Assembly: GCA_030789695.1 (NCBI GenBank)
Contig: CM061141.1
Span: forward strand, 327,965,938-328,029,937
Direction of reading: 5' to 3'
Length of the DNA stretch: 64,000 nucleotides
Source of the DNA: Scilla litardierei
Taxonomy: Eukaryota; Streptophyta; Magnoliopsida; Asparagales; Asparagaceae
The notes below the pieces were generated by a model. The model was given only the letters and a program-made list of their open reading frames with translations. It made no database searches and was not told the DNA's origin. Below, in pieces: positions 32,662 through 43,068 of the stretch. Each line of letters begins with the position of its first letter. Positions within the stretch are counted from its first letter, which is position 1. The translations under genes and the position numbers were made by a program.

Positions 32662-34216
32662 TGTTAATTTCAGTACGTAGGAATAATCAAATAAACACAA
32701 AGATTAAAAACAAGAACCAATCAGAGACACTCAAGACTTGGTAACGCAGTTCGGTGCGCACACCTACATCTGCGGGGCCACGCCCAGAAAATCAGAATAC
32801 TCCACTAAAATAATCAACGAGTACAATCACTAATTATCGCGATTCTATTAGGAGGAACAACCTCCCCCTCAATACAAACCATGATGGGTGGTCTCTACCA
32901 ACCCATGGAGTATTCTCGGCAAGCTCCCCTTGCCCGCAAGCTCCCCTTGCACAACCGACTAGATCAACTCCCTTGATCCTACGTGCGTAGCCGTCGGCCT
33001 CCTCCAGGAGTTCTTCAAAAACTTTCGTAAAAGCCGTCACTTTGCCGCAAAACCGCACGCACCTCTATCTACCCCGCTTCCCCTCAATCGCGGAGTAGTT
33101 AAGGTAGTTCGCTCGACAGATCTCGTGCAGATTGGCAGCCCACAATTTCTGGAACTACTTCGGGCAAGTAGTTCCCCATATCTCCAATGATCCGATCAAT
33201 AAAATATTACGGGCAAGAATCTCTCTAACCGATACAACAATAAAACCAAGAGATTGCAACTTCCAAATGTATCTTCAACAGTATATACCAGAATACCTAA
33301 AAGAGATAACATGAGATCTGAAGTAATCCACCTTTGATAACCGCTGAAGTGCGCCAATCAATTCCAGCCTTCTGACACAGCATGTTGTACATAATGTTGT
33401 ATAATAACGTTCAACATAATATACAACATAGCCAATAAATAGGATATTTCATACCTCGGTTGTGGATTGATACTTTCATTCACCTTTGTCAGCAAATCTT
33501 ATGCATACATGCATTCAACCGAATATCTGGAGAAGATCTACACAATAATGCAAGATCTGAAAACATTCATATATAGAATCTTCAACCGCACATATCTTCA
33601 ACCGCACAACCATTCAGATATGAACCCATTCAGATTTTGTAACCACTATTTATGGGTAAATAACTTCCTCTTTAATGCAGAATATCCGCCAAAATTTCTA
33701 GGATCACTTCGGTTAAGAAATCTCATATTCAAGGAACCACCGAATCTATTTCGGGTAAAATGATTAAAACAAATCTCATGTGGATATTTTGCCCATAGAA
33801 TAAGGATCTATTTCTGGTAAATAAAACCAATAAATCTCAGCAAATATTTCCTCCCATCAATTTAGGAACTAACCAGATTCCTAAATATTCTCAACAACCC
33901 TCCATCAATTAAGGAACTAATTCGGGTAAGAAGGAGTATAATAATCTCACTAATATCTGGAATCAATCAAATCAGGAACCTCTAATATTCTAGGCTGCAA
34001 ATCAGATCTGAGATCACCACGACAGATTTGTAGACCAAAGCAGCGTTTCTGTATACGAACAATTATTCCAGATCCCGAATGTTGAACATAATGTTGCTAC
34101 ATAATGTTCAACATTTTGCTTAAACTGCTCAAAAACAATCCAGATTCCATAAACTAAGCTCTCCAGATATAGTGCCACTAATGCCAACAAATATCAGCAG
34201 AAATTCAACCCTAACA
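32662..34216 (-). mobile_element. Full-length LTR of the I family, inverted
   Basis: 1555 bp; in minus sense it runs TGTTAGGGTT...GAAATTAACA. To its right is the family PPT (34217-34228, reverse of AAAGGGGGAGAT), so it is the 3' LTR of a minus-oriented copy whose body is almost entirely lost. No TSD is visible around it. Its right half (33420-34216) is the inverted repeat of 31862-32658. Confidence 0.85.
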
Positions 34217-34290
34217 ATCTCCCCCTTTGGCATTATATGGCACAAACCAAAGCAAGCGTCAACCAAGCACACAACAACGCAAACACGCGA
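34217..34290 (-). other. PPT and internal remnant of the inverted I-family copy
   Basis: The reverse of the sequence at about 31800-31861 (AAAGGGGGAGAT preceded by ATATAATGCC and TTGGTTGACGCTTGC). Similarity ends near 34270. Confidence 0.75.
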
Positions 34291-35648
34291 TGTAATGGGT
34301 TTGGATCCACCCAAGTCTCCCCGACTTATTCTCGGTGATCCTACGTCCCAGACACCCGGATCCACTCCGGCTACTTGAGTTAGAATCCACTAACTCAAGG
34401 TTCCACTAAATGACTTCTTGTAGAAACTACTACAAGATCAAACAATACAATGAATGAATTGTGACTCTCACAAACCGGGATCACAAAGACCTCTCACAAC
34501 CCGAGAGATAAACTCAATATAATAAATTTAATGAAATAGAAAAACGCTTACCACATATCCTATGCCTTGATAAAATACTTACGAATTTAGGGCAAGGAAG
34601 GATTTTGAGAAAGAATGAGCACGAAACCCTAGCACCACCAAGATGAACAGCGTGAGATGGCTAGGGCAATGAAGATGGTCGTGATTCAACCTCTCAGGAG
34701 AATGACAGCACAAGATCTCAAAAAACCCTTTGGAGAAATTAGGTCACAAAAGAGAAAGGGAGAGATTTTCGAGAAAGAACGCCTTTGAAAATTGATAAAC
34801 GAATGATTCAAAATTAGATCTGAAACCCCACTGATAATAGACAAATTTCCTTGTTTGAAACGAATCAAACACATAAGGAAAGAATCAAAACAGATCAAGA
34901 AAAGTAGTGGAAATAAATTCTCCAACGGCTGGAAAAATAAAGCTGCTTAATCGGTCTAAGAAGGATCACTGACAGATTAGTTTGAGAACTAGTCGGTCGG
35001 TGAACCTTCTTGGACCGACTAGATGGTTGACAGAGAATTCAGTGAAGTAAGGAGGATAAACTAGTCCGTCTAAGAAGAAACCTCAACCGACTAGTTTGAC
35101 AACTAGTCGGTCGGTGAACCTTCTTGGACCGACTAATTGGTCAACAGTAACTCAGCTGAAAAACACAAGTAAGACTAGTCGGTTCAAGAAGGATTTCGAA
35201 CCGATTAGATTGTCATCTAGTCGGTTGGTCCTTCTACTTGAACCAACTAAGATGCACAGAAAGTCAAACAATGAAGCGATAAGCTACGGAAAACTTCCTA
35301 ATGGTTTCTAAGACAATCCTAAAGATAAGATACGATATATAAGAGGATATTGAAGGCAAGTAATACTCAAGGCTTAACATTCTAGAAGACAATGAAAATA
35401 AACACTACACACCGTCTTCCAAAGCTTCAATATGAAGATTCTGAATCCCTCGACTTCAATAATATTCCTTGAGCTTCAATGAAGCTTCAGGCACGTCGTT
35501 CACGCACTCTAAAGAAGTCTTGGGACATCGCTTGAGATCTACAAAGTAATTTGGCGACGATCTTCATAACTGCGCTCAAAGATAATTAGTACCCAATATT
35601 TATATTTGTTCATCATCAAAACCAAATCAGGGGAATCAATACTCAACA
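34291..35648 (-). mobile_element. LTR L, related to the element E LTR
   Basis: In minus sense it starts TGTTGAGTATTGATTCCCC, shares TTTGGTTTTGATGATGA and many later blocks with the E LTR, and ends ...GGATCCAAACCCATTACA. Relative to E it lacks about 185 bp before the U5 end. U3 carries a TAGTCGGTC/GACCGACTA dyad array (about 34950-35250). No PBS, PPT or matching TSD (CGCGA left, CATGG right) is found, so it is a solo LTR with eroded flanks or a product of rearrangement. Confidence 0.75.
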
Positions 35649-35892
35649 CATGGGTTTGGTAGAGACCACCCATCACGGTTTGTATTGAGGGGGAGTTTGT
35701 TCCTTCTAATAGAAATCCGGTATTAGTGATTGTATTCATTGATACTTTAGTGGAGTAATATGATCTTTCTGGGCGTGGCCCCGTAGATGTAGGTGTGCGC
35801 ACCGAACTGCGTTACCAAGTTTTGCATGTCGTTGCTTGGTTTTTCATTTAATCATTATGCTTGATTGATTAATTTCTTCGTACTGAATTTCA
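35649..35892 (+). mobile_element. Unit J: LTR end fragment (I family, subfamily)
   Basis: The last 244 bp of an I-related LTR ending ...CTGAATTTCA, nearly identical to 39504-39747. The PBS TGGTATCAGAGCA follows at 35895-35907. Confidence 0.82.
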
Positions 35893-35975
35893 ATTGGTAT
35901 CAGAGCAGGTCATCAGTGCTGCTTTGTTGTTGTCAAAGTGGGTGTGATCTTGATTTTTTCAGTACGCAAATCATA

Positions 35976-36326
35976 AATACAAAAGAAGGCACTTCCGTTA
36001 CCCATCCTCTGTTGCTCATCGGTACAAACTATACATACTGGAAGTCTCAGATGCGTGCTTTCATCAAGTCTCTTGATGAGAAGGCATGGATTGCCACCAA
36101 TGAACATCTCAAGCCAGTAAGAGATTGGAGCCAAGAAGAAGATCGAGCGGCTCTGGGAAACTCTAAGGCCGTGAATGCCATCTTTACAGCGATTGATGAA
36201 GAGCAGTTTAAGTTGATCACCACTTACGAGTACGCCAAAGAAGCGTGTGATATTCTTCTAAATGTTCATGAAGGCACTAGTACGGTAAAAGCTTCTAAAC
36301 TTCAAATGCTTTCTTCTCAGTTTGAA
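35976..36326 (+). pseudogene. Unit J gag fragment
   Basis: About 117 codons of Sirevirus-like gag, matching element I gag (EGTSVTHPLLLIGTNYTYW, then NVHEGTSTVKASKLQMLSSQ). The start codon is lost: ATA stands where unit K has ATG. A stretch between GTNYTYW and the HLKP block is shortened relative to element I. After SSQFE the reading changes to ETDSFETDSSK, where similarity to gag ends and the captured sequence begins. Confidence 0.8.
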
Positions 36327-36986
36327 ACTGATTCTTTTGAAACTGATTCTTCTAAGGTGGTAGTTTTTCATCGTTTTATTAATCTTTAGAAACTGATTCT
36401 TTTGGTTAACAGGTCGACTGTCTCGTGGATTCGACACCTGGCTATCCAGGTTTACTAATTGATCGATCTCCTACACTTGGAAGTAGCGGTCACACATTTC
36501 GAGACGAGTCAGTATCTCCTAATTGAAATCAAGAGAAGTGTTCCCTTGGTCGTTAAGGCTACCTAAATCTTTTGTTTGCTTTATCTATATTTTTTTTCGT
36601 GCTAGTTACTTCGGCGATCTGATTGCTTCTGCACGGCGCACAATAGCTTGGTCATGTAATTTACTGCTGGTGAATCTTATAATTCTATCAGTTACTGGGT
36701 TATTTGCAAGACATTGGTGCTATGTATGTATTAAACAGGTCAGCACATAGCCTTGATATATTTATTTTTCAAATGTTTCCATCACAAAGAAAATAGAGGA
36801 TTTTTTAATGAGTTATTTATTTGGGTACATTTGTGAACAGTAGCCGATAATCTGGGCTCTTTTGAAATTTGTATTATCTGTCTTTAAATTTTCAGTTGAT
36901 GCAATGTCCATTTATTCATCTATAAGTACACTGGCATTCCGTTTCTATCTCCTGAATAAGAAACCAAACTGGAAAACTCGCCTAAA

Positions 36987-37226
36987 CTAGAGACTTGTGA
37001 GCCCCATTTCCTTGAGTAGGCAGCCGTCGGCTTCATGTCCATCTTTATAAGCAAGTCCATATCCATTCCTCCCGTTGAACATAATGTCTATCATTATTTG
37101 GTACAACGCCTTGCAGCTGGCTGCTCTCGCATGTAGAGCATCAATGGGGAAGAACAACGAGACTGGAGGGAAAAGGTGAGTTAGTTCCTCAATCACTTCC
37201 GACGCAAGTTGTTCGTCAATTGTCAA
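36987..37226 (-). CDS. Unknown 79-codon ORF, possible exon of a captured gene
   Basis: The frame starts with MTIDEQLASEVIEELTHLFP and contains HARAASCKALYQIMIDIMF; composition looks protein-like (balanced hydrophobic/acidic pattern, no low complexity). It diverges head-to-head from the 37306 unit with about 80 bp between starts. I do not recognise the family. It could be a genuine captured exon or chance. Confidence 0.35.
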   Translation of the reverse strand: MTIDEQLASEVIEELTHLFPPVSLFFPIDALHARAASCKALYQIMIDIMFNGRNGYGLAYKDGHEADGCLLKEMGLTSL

Positions 37227-37305
37227 CTAATTCTTTTAAAACCTATTACTCCTCTTCCTCCTTCTTCTAGCTCTGTCTCTCTCATCGACGAAAATTTCCC
37301 ACTAG

Positions 37306-37772
37306 ATGCTGTCACCCCCAACCCCTCGCCTTTTTCCAGACAGTCCTTCAAGGCAGCCAGACGTAGTGTCAGAACATCCTGAAACTCCAGATCATCATGA
37401 AACTCCGACCACCACCACCACCTCTCATCCGAAGAAATGGATAATAGTCAGAGCCATAGTCGCTACAAATATCATTTTAGGTTTGCTCATCGTCGTAGTC
37501 TTGAAGTGCAGGATTGCCCAACGTCAGGAGGAGCCTGACATCGATCTGGGGGGGTTCGAGGCGAACCGGGTATCTCTCTTTTTCTGTTTTTCTATTTATT
37601 TTCAGAAGTTAGTGCATTTTTTGTGATTAATGATATCTTAATTTGTTTAATTGTGCAGGAGAGTATTGAGTCATATGCATCAGCTGTAGCGGATGAGCTG
37701 CCACCTATCTCCCCTTCAACTCCTCTGAGGCCATATGCATCATCCTCTTCAGCTTCTTTGTCAGTCGGATGA
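37306..37772 (+). CDS. Putative two-exon small single-pass membrane protein (captured host gene)
   Basis: Exon 1 (37306-37569, 88 codons) starts MLSPPTPRLFPDSPSRQ, is Pro/Ser/Thr-rich, and ends with a hydrophobic segment of about 20 residues (core IVATNIILGLLIVVVL) flanked by KK before and KCR after. An 89-bp GT-AG intron (37570-37658, acceptor TTGTGCAG) leads to exon 2 (37659-37772). Exon 2 continues in frame for 37 codons rich in Ser/Pro and stops TGA at 37770-37772. The predicted product is 125 residues, with a positively charged border on both sides of the membrane span. No family recognised; it might be part of a larger gene. The splice call comes from sequence alone. Confidence 0.45.
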
Positions 37773-38869
37773 AATAGCATAGGATTTTGAAACAAGAAAG
37801 TGGAATTGCTTGCTATTGTCGACTGTTTACAGATGCTTGTAATGCTGCAGTATTTGGATTAATGTATTGTCCACTAAAACAAATGAAGTCGTTTTATTAA
37901 ATAGTGATTCGTGTGCTCTGTTACCCCCGATAATCTTTTGTTAAACTAGAAGTTTATAAGGGGCATACTATGATGAGAGGAAAATGGAACAATTTCAACA
38001 ATTTTTTTCCCGCCACGGACAGTTTTGTGGCATCGACTAGACACCATCACAGGAAGTGAAGAATACGATGAATTAAAATTTTCAACTAATAATGGGTCAA
38101 AGAAGGTTGAATTTGGTTGGGGGTTAAGGGGCAGAGCATATATTGCACGCAGGGCTTTGTAGCACAATCTAAATGAAAATCTCCTGCCTGTAGCTATCAA
38201 TCATAAAAGAACATCACAACTATCCGGATTGTATGCATCAATCAGGGGTTAATAGAGTTGATTCTGCAACGTTTAAGGATAATAAAATACGCATGAAAAT
38301 AGCATTCCATTTAGATTCCAAGGGTAGCTTCGTTTGTAAAATCTCCATATAATATTTTATACCATATGACACTATGGATGTGAATCATATCTGGTACCCT
38401 TTCTGAATTTTTGTGTCACAAATAATGTAAGTATAAACTTGTGAGGTTTTGATTAAAAATTAGTTGACCTCATTGTAAATGATGAATTTCAGGATAATGT
38501 TCATCATTGGTGTCACTGGGAATTTACCATCATGTTGAAGTAGAAGTCTATAAACATTAATGTGAGGTTATATTGCTGATTATAGTCAAGTGTCAGTCTG
38601 TCATATGAAATAAACTTATTATATATTAAATGATCGATGATGTAGACATAGTCCTGCAGCTTGTATCATGTGGCACTTGCAGAAGTTACATTGTTTCCAT
38701 CATTCATTTCGGCTTATTTTCTCTTTTATAAATTTAGATTAACACATTTATCTACTTATATCTGTATTTTTATATCTTCAATGATATTGGGATTGTTTGT
38801 TGCATATATCTCAAGAATTTGGTATATATTTTATATCTCTTTTCTGACCTTAAGTCCGGCATAGAGTTG

Positions 38870-39747
38870 TGTTAGGTCATACGCTGTGTGACTGTGTTGT
38901 CATTAGTGGCACCCATTTAGTCTTTTATTGCTCTTAATTATCTTGGAATGAGAGATATTGTTTATTGGCCATGTTGTATGACATGGTAAATGTCATGTTG
39001 CAACATGAGGTCCAACATGCTATGATGGAGGCCTTGACAAGGATTACGGTCATCTGCAGTACTGAAGGTGGATTACTCCAGATCGTATTGCAGTCTCTTC
39101 AAGGTATTCTGTTATATGCAATTATGTTGAAAAATAACTGAAGATGCATTTGGAAGTCGTTATCTCTTAGATTTGATTGAAGATTCTGTTGAGAGAAATA
39201 TTAGCCTGCAAATAGTGGTTGAAAGATCTTTGAAGATATTGCGGAATCACTTAACCACCTGCGTGAAGTGGTTCCTTGATTTGCAGACTTCCGATCAGCA
39301 CGGGATCCATTGCACAATCTACCTTACCTACTCCGAGATTGAGGGGGAGCGGGGTATCTAAGGGCATGCGGTTTTGCGGCAAGGGTTACGGCTCTTGCGA
39401 AAGTTGATTGAACTCCGGGAGGGAGGCTGACTGCTATCGAGGTAGGAATCAAGGGAGTTTAGCAAGGGGATCTTGCATGCAAGGGGATCTTGCATAGATT
39501 ACTACATGGGTTTGGTAGAGATCACCCATCACGGTTTGTATTGAGGGGGAGTTTGTTCCTCCTAATAGAAATCCGGTATTAGTGATTGTATTCATTGAAT
39601 TTTAGTGGAGTAATATGATCTTTCTGGGCGTGGCCCCGTAGATGTAGGTGTGCGCACCGAACTGCGTTACCTAGTTTTGCATGTCATTGCTTGGTTTTTC
39701 ATTTAATCATTATGCTTGATTGATTAATTTCTTCGTACTGAATTTCA
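38870..39747 (+). mobile_element. Unit K LTR (I family, internally shortened)
   Basis: An 878-bp TG...CA unit. The start TGTTAGGTCATACG aligns with the I LTR start (TGTTAGGGTTGAA, and both share TAGTGGCAC). The middle has ATGTTGCAACATGAGGTCCA palindromes (38964-39021), and the end ...CTGAATTTCA at 39747 precedes a PBS (39750-39762). It is shorter than the 1555-bp family LTR. It lies directly after the J captured sequence with no PPT before it. Confidence 0.75.
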
Positions 39748-39749
39748 AT

Positions 39750-39762
39750 TGGTATCAGAGCA
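39750..39762 (+). other. PBS of unit K
   Basis: TGGTATCAGAGCA, as in unit J (35895-35907). Confidence 0.85.
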
Positions 39763-39826
39763 GGTCATCAGTGTTGCTTTGTTGTTGTCAAAGTGGGTGT
39801 GATCTTGATTTTTCAGTACACAAATC

Positions 39827-40120
39827 ATGAATAAAAAAGAAGGTGCTTCCGTTACCCGTCCTCTGTTGCTCATCGGTACAAACTATACATACTGGAAGTC
39901 TCGGATGCGTGCTTTCATCAAGTCTCTTAATGAGAAGGCATGGATTGCCACCATTGAAGGATGGACTCCTCGGTCGAAGTCCACAAAGATGGCAAAGAAC
40001 ATCTCAAGCCAGTAAGAGATTGGAGCCAAGAAGAAGATCTAGCGAGTATGCCAAAGAAGCATGTGATATTCTTCTAAATGTTCATGAAGGCACTAGTACG
40101 GTAAAAGCTTCTAAACATTA
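39827..40120 (+). pseudogene. Unit K gag fragment
   Basis: It starts MNKKEGASVTRPLLLIGTNY with an intact ATG and continues through WIATIEGWTPRSKS. A stop comes after about 62 codons, then a deletion (the middle of gag found in J is missing) and frame changes. LNVHEGTSTVKASK is readable in another frame at about 40070-40115. Confidence 0.8.
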
Positions 40121-41185
40121 AATGCTTGCTTCTCAGTTTGAAACTGATTCTTTTGAAACTGATTCTTCTAAGGTGGTAGTTTTTCATTGTTTTATTAATC
40201 TTTAGAAACTGATTCTTTTGGTTAACAGGGCAACTGTCCCATGGATTCGACACCTGACTCTCCATGTTTACTACTTGATCTATCTCCTACACTTGGAAGT
40301 AGCGCTCACAAATTTCGAGACGAGCCAGTATCTCCTAATTGAAATCAAGAGAAGTGTTCCCTTGGTCGTTAAGACGACCTAAATCTTTTGTTTGCTTGCT
40401 CTCTATTTGTCTTCGTGCTAGTTACTTCGGTGATCTTATTGCTTCCGCACGGTGCACAATAGCTTGGTCATGTAATTTACTGCTGGTGAATCTTATAATT
40501 CTACATCGAATCAGGGGTTAATAGAGTTGATTCTGCAACGTTTAAGGATAATAGAGTACGCATTAAAATAGCATTCCATTTAGATTCCAAGGGTAGCTTC
40601 GTTTGTAAAATCTCCATTTAATATTTTCTACCATATGACATTATGGATATGAATCGTATCTGGTACCCTTTCTGAATTTTTGTGTCACAAATAATGTAAG
40701 TATAAACTTGTGATGTTTTGATTAAAAATTATTTAACCTCATTGTAAATGGTGAATTTCATGATAATGTTCATCATTGGTGTCACTGGGCATATACCATC
40801 ATGTTGAAGTAGAAGTCTATGAACATTAATGTGATGTTATATTGCTAATTATAGTCAAGTATCAGTCTGTCATATATACTAAACTTATTATATATTAAAT
40901 GAGCGATGATGTAGACATAGTCCTGCGGCTTGTATCTCATGTGACACTTGCACCAGTTACATTGTTTCCATCATTCATTTCGGCTTATTTTTTCTTTTAT
41001 AAATTTAGATTAACACCTTTATCTACTTATAGCTAGCTGTATTTTTATATCTTCAATGATATTGGGATTATTTGTTGCATATATCCGAAGAATTTGGTAT
41101 ATATTTTATCTCGCTTTTTCTGACCTAAAGTCCGTAAGAAACCAAACTTCTGAATAAGAAACCAAACTGGAAAACTCGCGTAGAC
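40121..41185. other. Unit K captured sequence (rearranged copy of J)
   Basis: 40121-40500 matches J 36310-36690, 40505-41125 matches J 38235-38865, and 41140-41185 matches J 36950-36985. So the 1.5-kb segment holding the membrane-protein gene is missing and one piece is transposed to the end. No coding potential is seen. Confidence 0.7.
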
Positions 41186-41859
41186 CAAAAAACTTCCATA
41201 TTTGGCAAAACGTGTCACCTCTAATTTTTCCCTCTAAAAACCATATATATATATATGGTGGAGAGAAATTCTCTCTCTCTCTCTTCGTTTTGTAGAGTGA
41301 GAAGCTCCGGAGGCAATCTCGATAGGGCGATTTCGCCGGCCGCTTCTGCGGCTGGCTCGGCGGCGATCTGCGTGGTTCCGGGAGTTCTCGTTCATCGGCC
41401 TGGATATATTCGTGCTCTGCTCTCCGATTGTGACCTCGAGAGGGGAGCTCTGATCCAGATCTGTTTTGGATCTAGATCTGAAGAGGGAGTCTTCGAGGAA
41501 GAAGACGGTTTCGATCTTCTTACGACCCTGTTCTTCACCGATCCGGCGTTCTTGGACGGATCGAGATCTTGTCGAGAGATATCGATCCGGTGGTAAGCGC
41601 TTCGATCGCTATTTTTCTTTGGTAAATTACCTAGATCTCGCCTCTGCTAATCTTTTTCTTTGCGATTGGATTTTGCTGAGATCTGAGGTGGTTGCTGAGT
41701 GCTCGTTTGGGGCGGAGGGAAACTTACGATCATGTTCTTCATCGACTGTAGGATCAATATCTTTCTATAGATCTTGATCCTAGGTGAGTCTTTCAGGACC
41801 TTGATTCGATTTCTTACTGCTTTGCTTTCTTCCTTCTGACTGCTCCTTCATCCTGCCTG

Positions 41860-43068
41860 ATGGACGGAGCAAATTTGGAGAATGAAGATACCTCAGGAAG
41901 CTGGAAGGAAGTTACAAAGAGAGGCTATAGACCTCCTACTCAAGGGGTTAAGCGAGATACTGCGACGAATCCAGAGGCGAAAGCTGGCAGGAGGACTGAT
42001 GCGCGCAAAGCGTTCGAGAGACGAGCGCTGAGGCCGAAGATTCCTCTAAAGATCAGTACCAACGCTGAACGGAAGACGTGGTCTGAAGTCTGCTCTGGAA
42101 GCAAGAACAGATCAAGCTCCCTTAGTATGACGTTCATTGCTCCGGAATTTGATGATGCTGGTGTTGCGATTGCCGTGCTATCGGAGGATATGCTGGCCGA
42201 GGGAGTCGAACGGTGGGAGAATACCATAGTTGGCTATGTAGTGGGCGACATTCCCTACTACGGACAAATAAAGGCTTGGGCGATGCGGACATGGAAGACG
42301 AAGGGAGAGGTTAATATCTTCTCTCGTGATAATGGTTTCTTTTTCTTTCGCTTTGAATCAAAAGAAGACAGAGATACGGTCTTGCACGGCGGACCTTGGC
42401 TATTCGACAGCCAGCTAGTTGTACTGCAGAGGTGGAGCGCGGAGGCGGGGTTCGATCGTGATTTACTCACGGCAGTGCCAATATGGGTACAATTCCCCAA
42501 CCTTCCTACTAACCTGTGGACCCTCCGCATCCTTAACGCCATTGCGAGTGTGGTCGGCGTCCCAATCTGCTTGGATCGTGCGACGGCGAGGTTGGAAAGG
42601 CTCGCGTATGCCAGGTGTTTGATCGAGGTTAAAGCTGAAGACGAGTTGCCAAAGTTCATGACTGTTCAGCTTGGCGATAAGGCGTCGATAGAGGTGGCTG
42701 TCAGGTACGAGTGTGAGCCTCCCCGCTGTGCAAATTGTGTTTGTTTTGGGCACATTCTTGGTCAATGTCCTTCTGTTAAAAATGTTGAGGCTTCGATGGT
42801 TGCTCAGCCTGTTGATAGACCTGAAGCTGAGGGGGGATCTGTTACCCAGACGTATGTTTGTCTGGAGGTTGATGATGCTTGTAATCAGGAGACGGAGCCT
42901 AGTACTAAAGGTATTGTAAATAAGGAGATAGGTATTTGTAATAGGGAGAAGGTATGCTCTATAGGGGAAGAGGAAGCCCTGACGTATGCGAGGCTGGAGG
43001 GTGCATCCAATTGTAATAAGGTGGTTGGATCACTGTGGGGCGTTGATGGTGAGGGGAGAGTTGTTTGA
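41860..43068 (+). CDS. LINE ORF1 (DUF4283 / zinc-knuckle protein), N-terminal frame
   Basis: 402 codons. After a basic N-terminus, a DUF4283 domain spans about residues 110-260 (motifs GDIPYYGQIKAWAMRTWKT and GGPWLFDSQLVVLQRW). A CCHC knuckle CANCVCFGHILGQC follows at about residues 291-304. This is the usual ORF1 layout of plant L1 elements, an RNA-binding protein that accompanies the LINE RNA. The tail is acidic and low-complexity. The frame ends at 43068; the family protein should go on (see next entry), so this is probably a C-terminally truncated product caused by a frameshift. Confidence 0.82.
   Translation: MDGANLENEDTSGSWKEVTKRGYRPPTQGVKRDTATNPEAKAGRRTDARKAFERRALRPKIPLKISTNAERKTWSEVCSGSKNRSSSLSMTFIAPEFDDAGVAIAVLSEDMLAEGVERWENTIVGYVVGDIPYYGQIKAWAMRTWKTKGEVNIFSRDNGFFFFRFESKEDRDTVLHGGPWLFDSQLVVLQRWSAEAGFDRDLLTAVPIWVQFPNLPTNLWTLRILNAIASVVGVPICLDRATARLERLAYARCLIEVKAEDELPKFMTVQLGDKASIEVAVRYECEPPRCANCVCFGHILGQCPSVKNVEASMVAQPVDRPEAEGGSVTQTYVCLEVDDACNQETEPSTKGIVNKEIGICNREKVCSIGEEEALTYARLEGASNCNKVVGSLWGVDGEGRVV

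Larger units (their letters stand above)
36327..38869. other. Unit J captured non-retroviral sequence
   Basis: 2.5 kb between the gag fragment and the next LTR that has no retroelement feature, no pol and no PPT. Intron-like borders occur (AAG|GTGGTAG at about 36354; TTGGTTAACAG at about 36411), GAAACTGATTCTT is repeated three times around 36330-36400, and a small gene-like unit lies at 37306-37772. Parts recur in unit K (36327-36690 and 38235-38865). This looks like host DNA carried within the element or co-duplicated with it. Confidence 0.55.

Noticed and set aside
41255..41777. ORFs of 113 and 103 codons before LINE ORF1
   Set aside because: They lie in the LINE 5' UTR, have no motif, and are not followed by the ORF1 frame.
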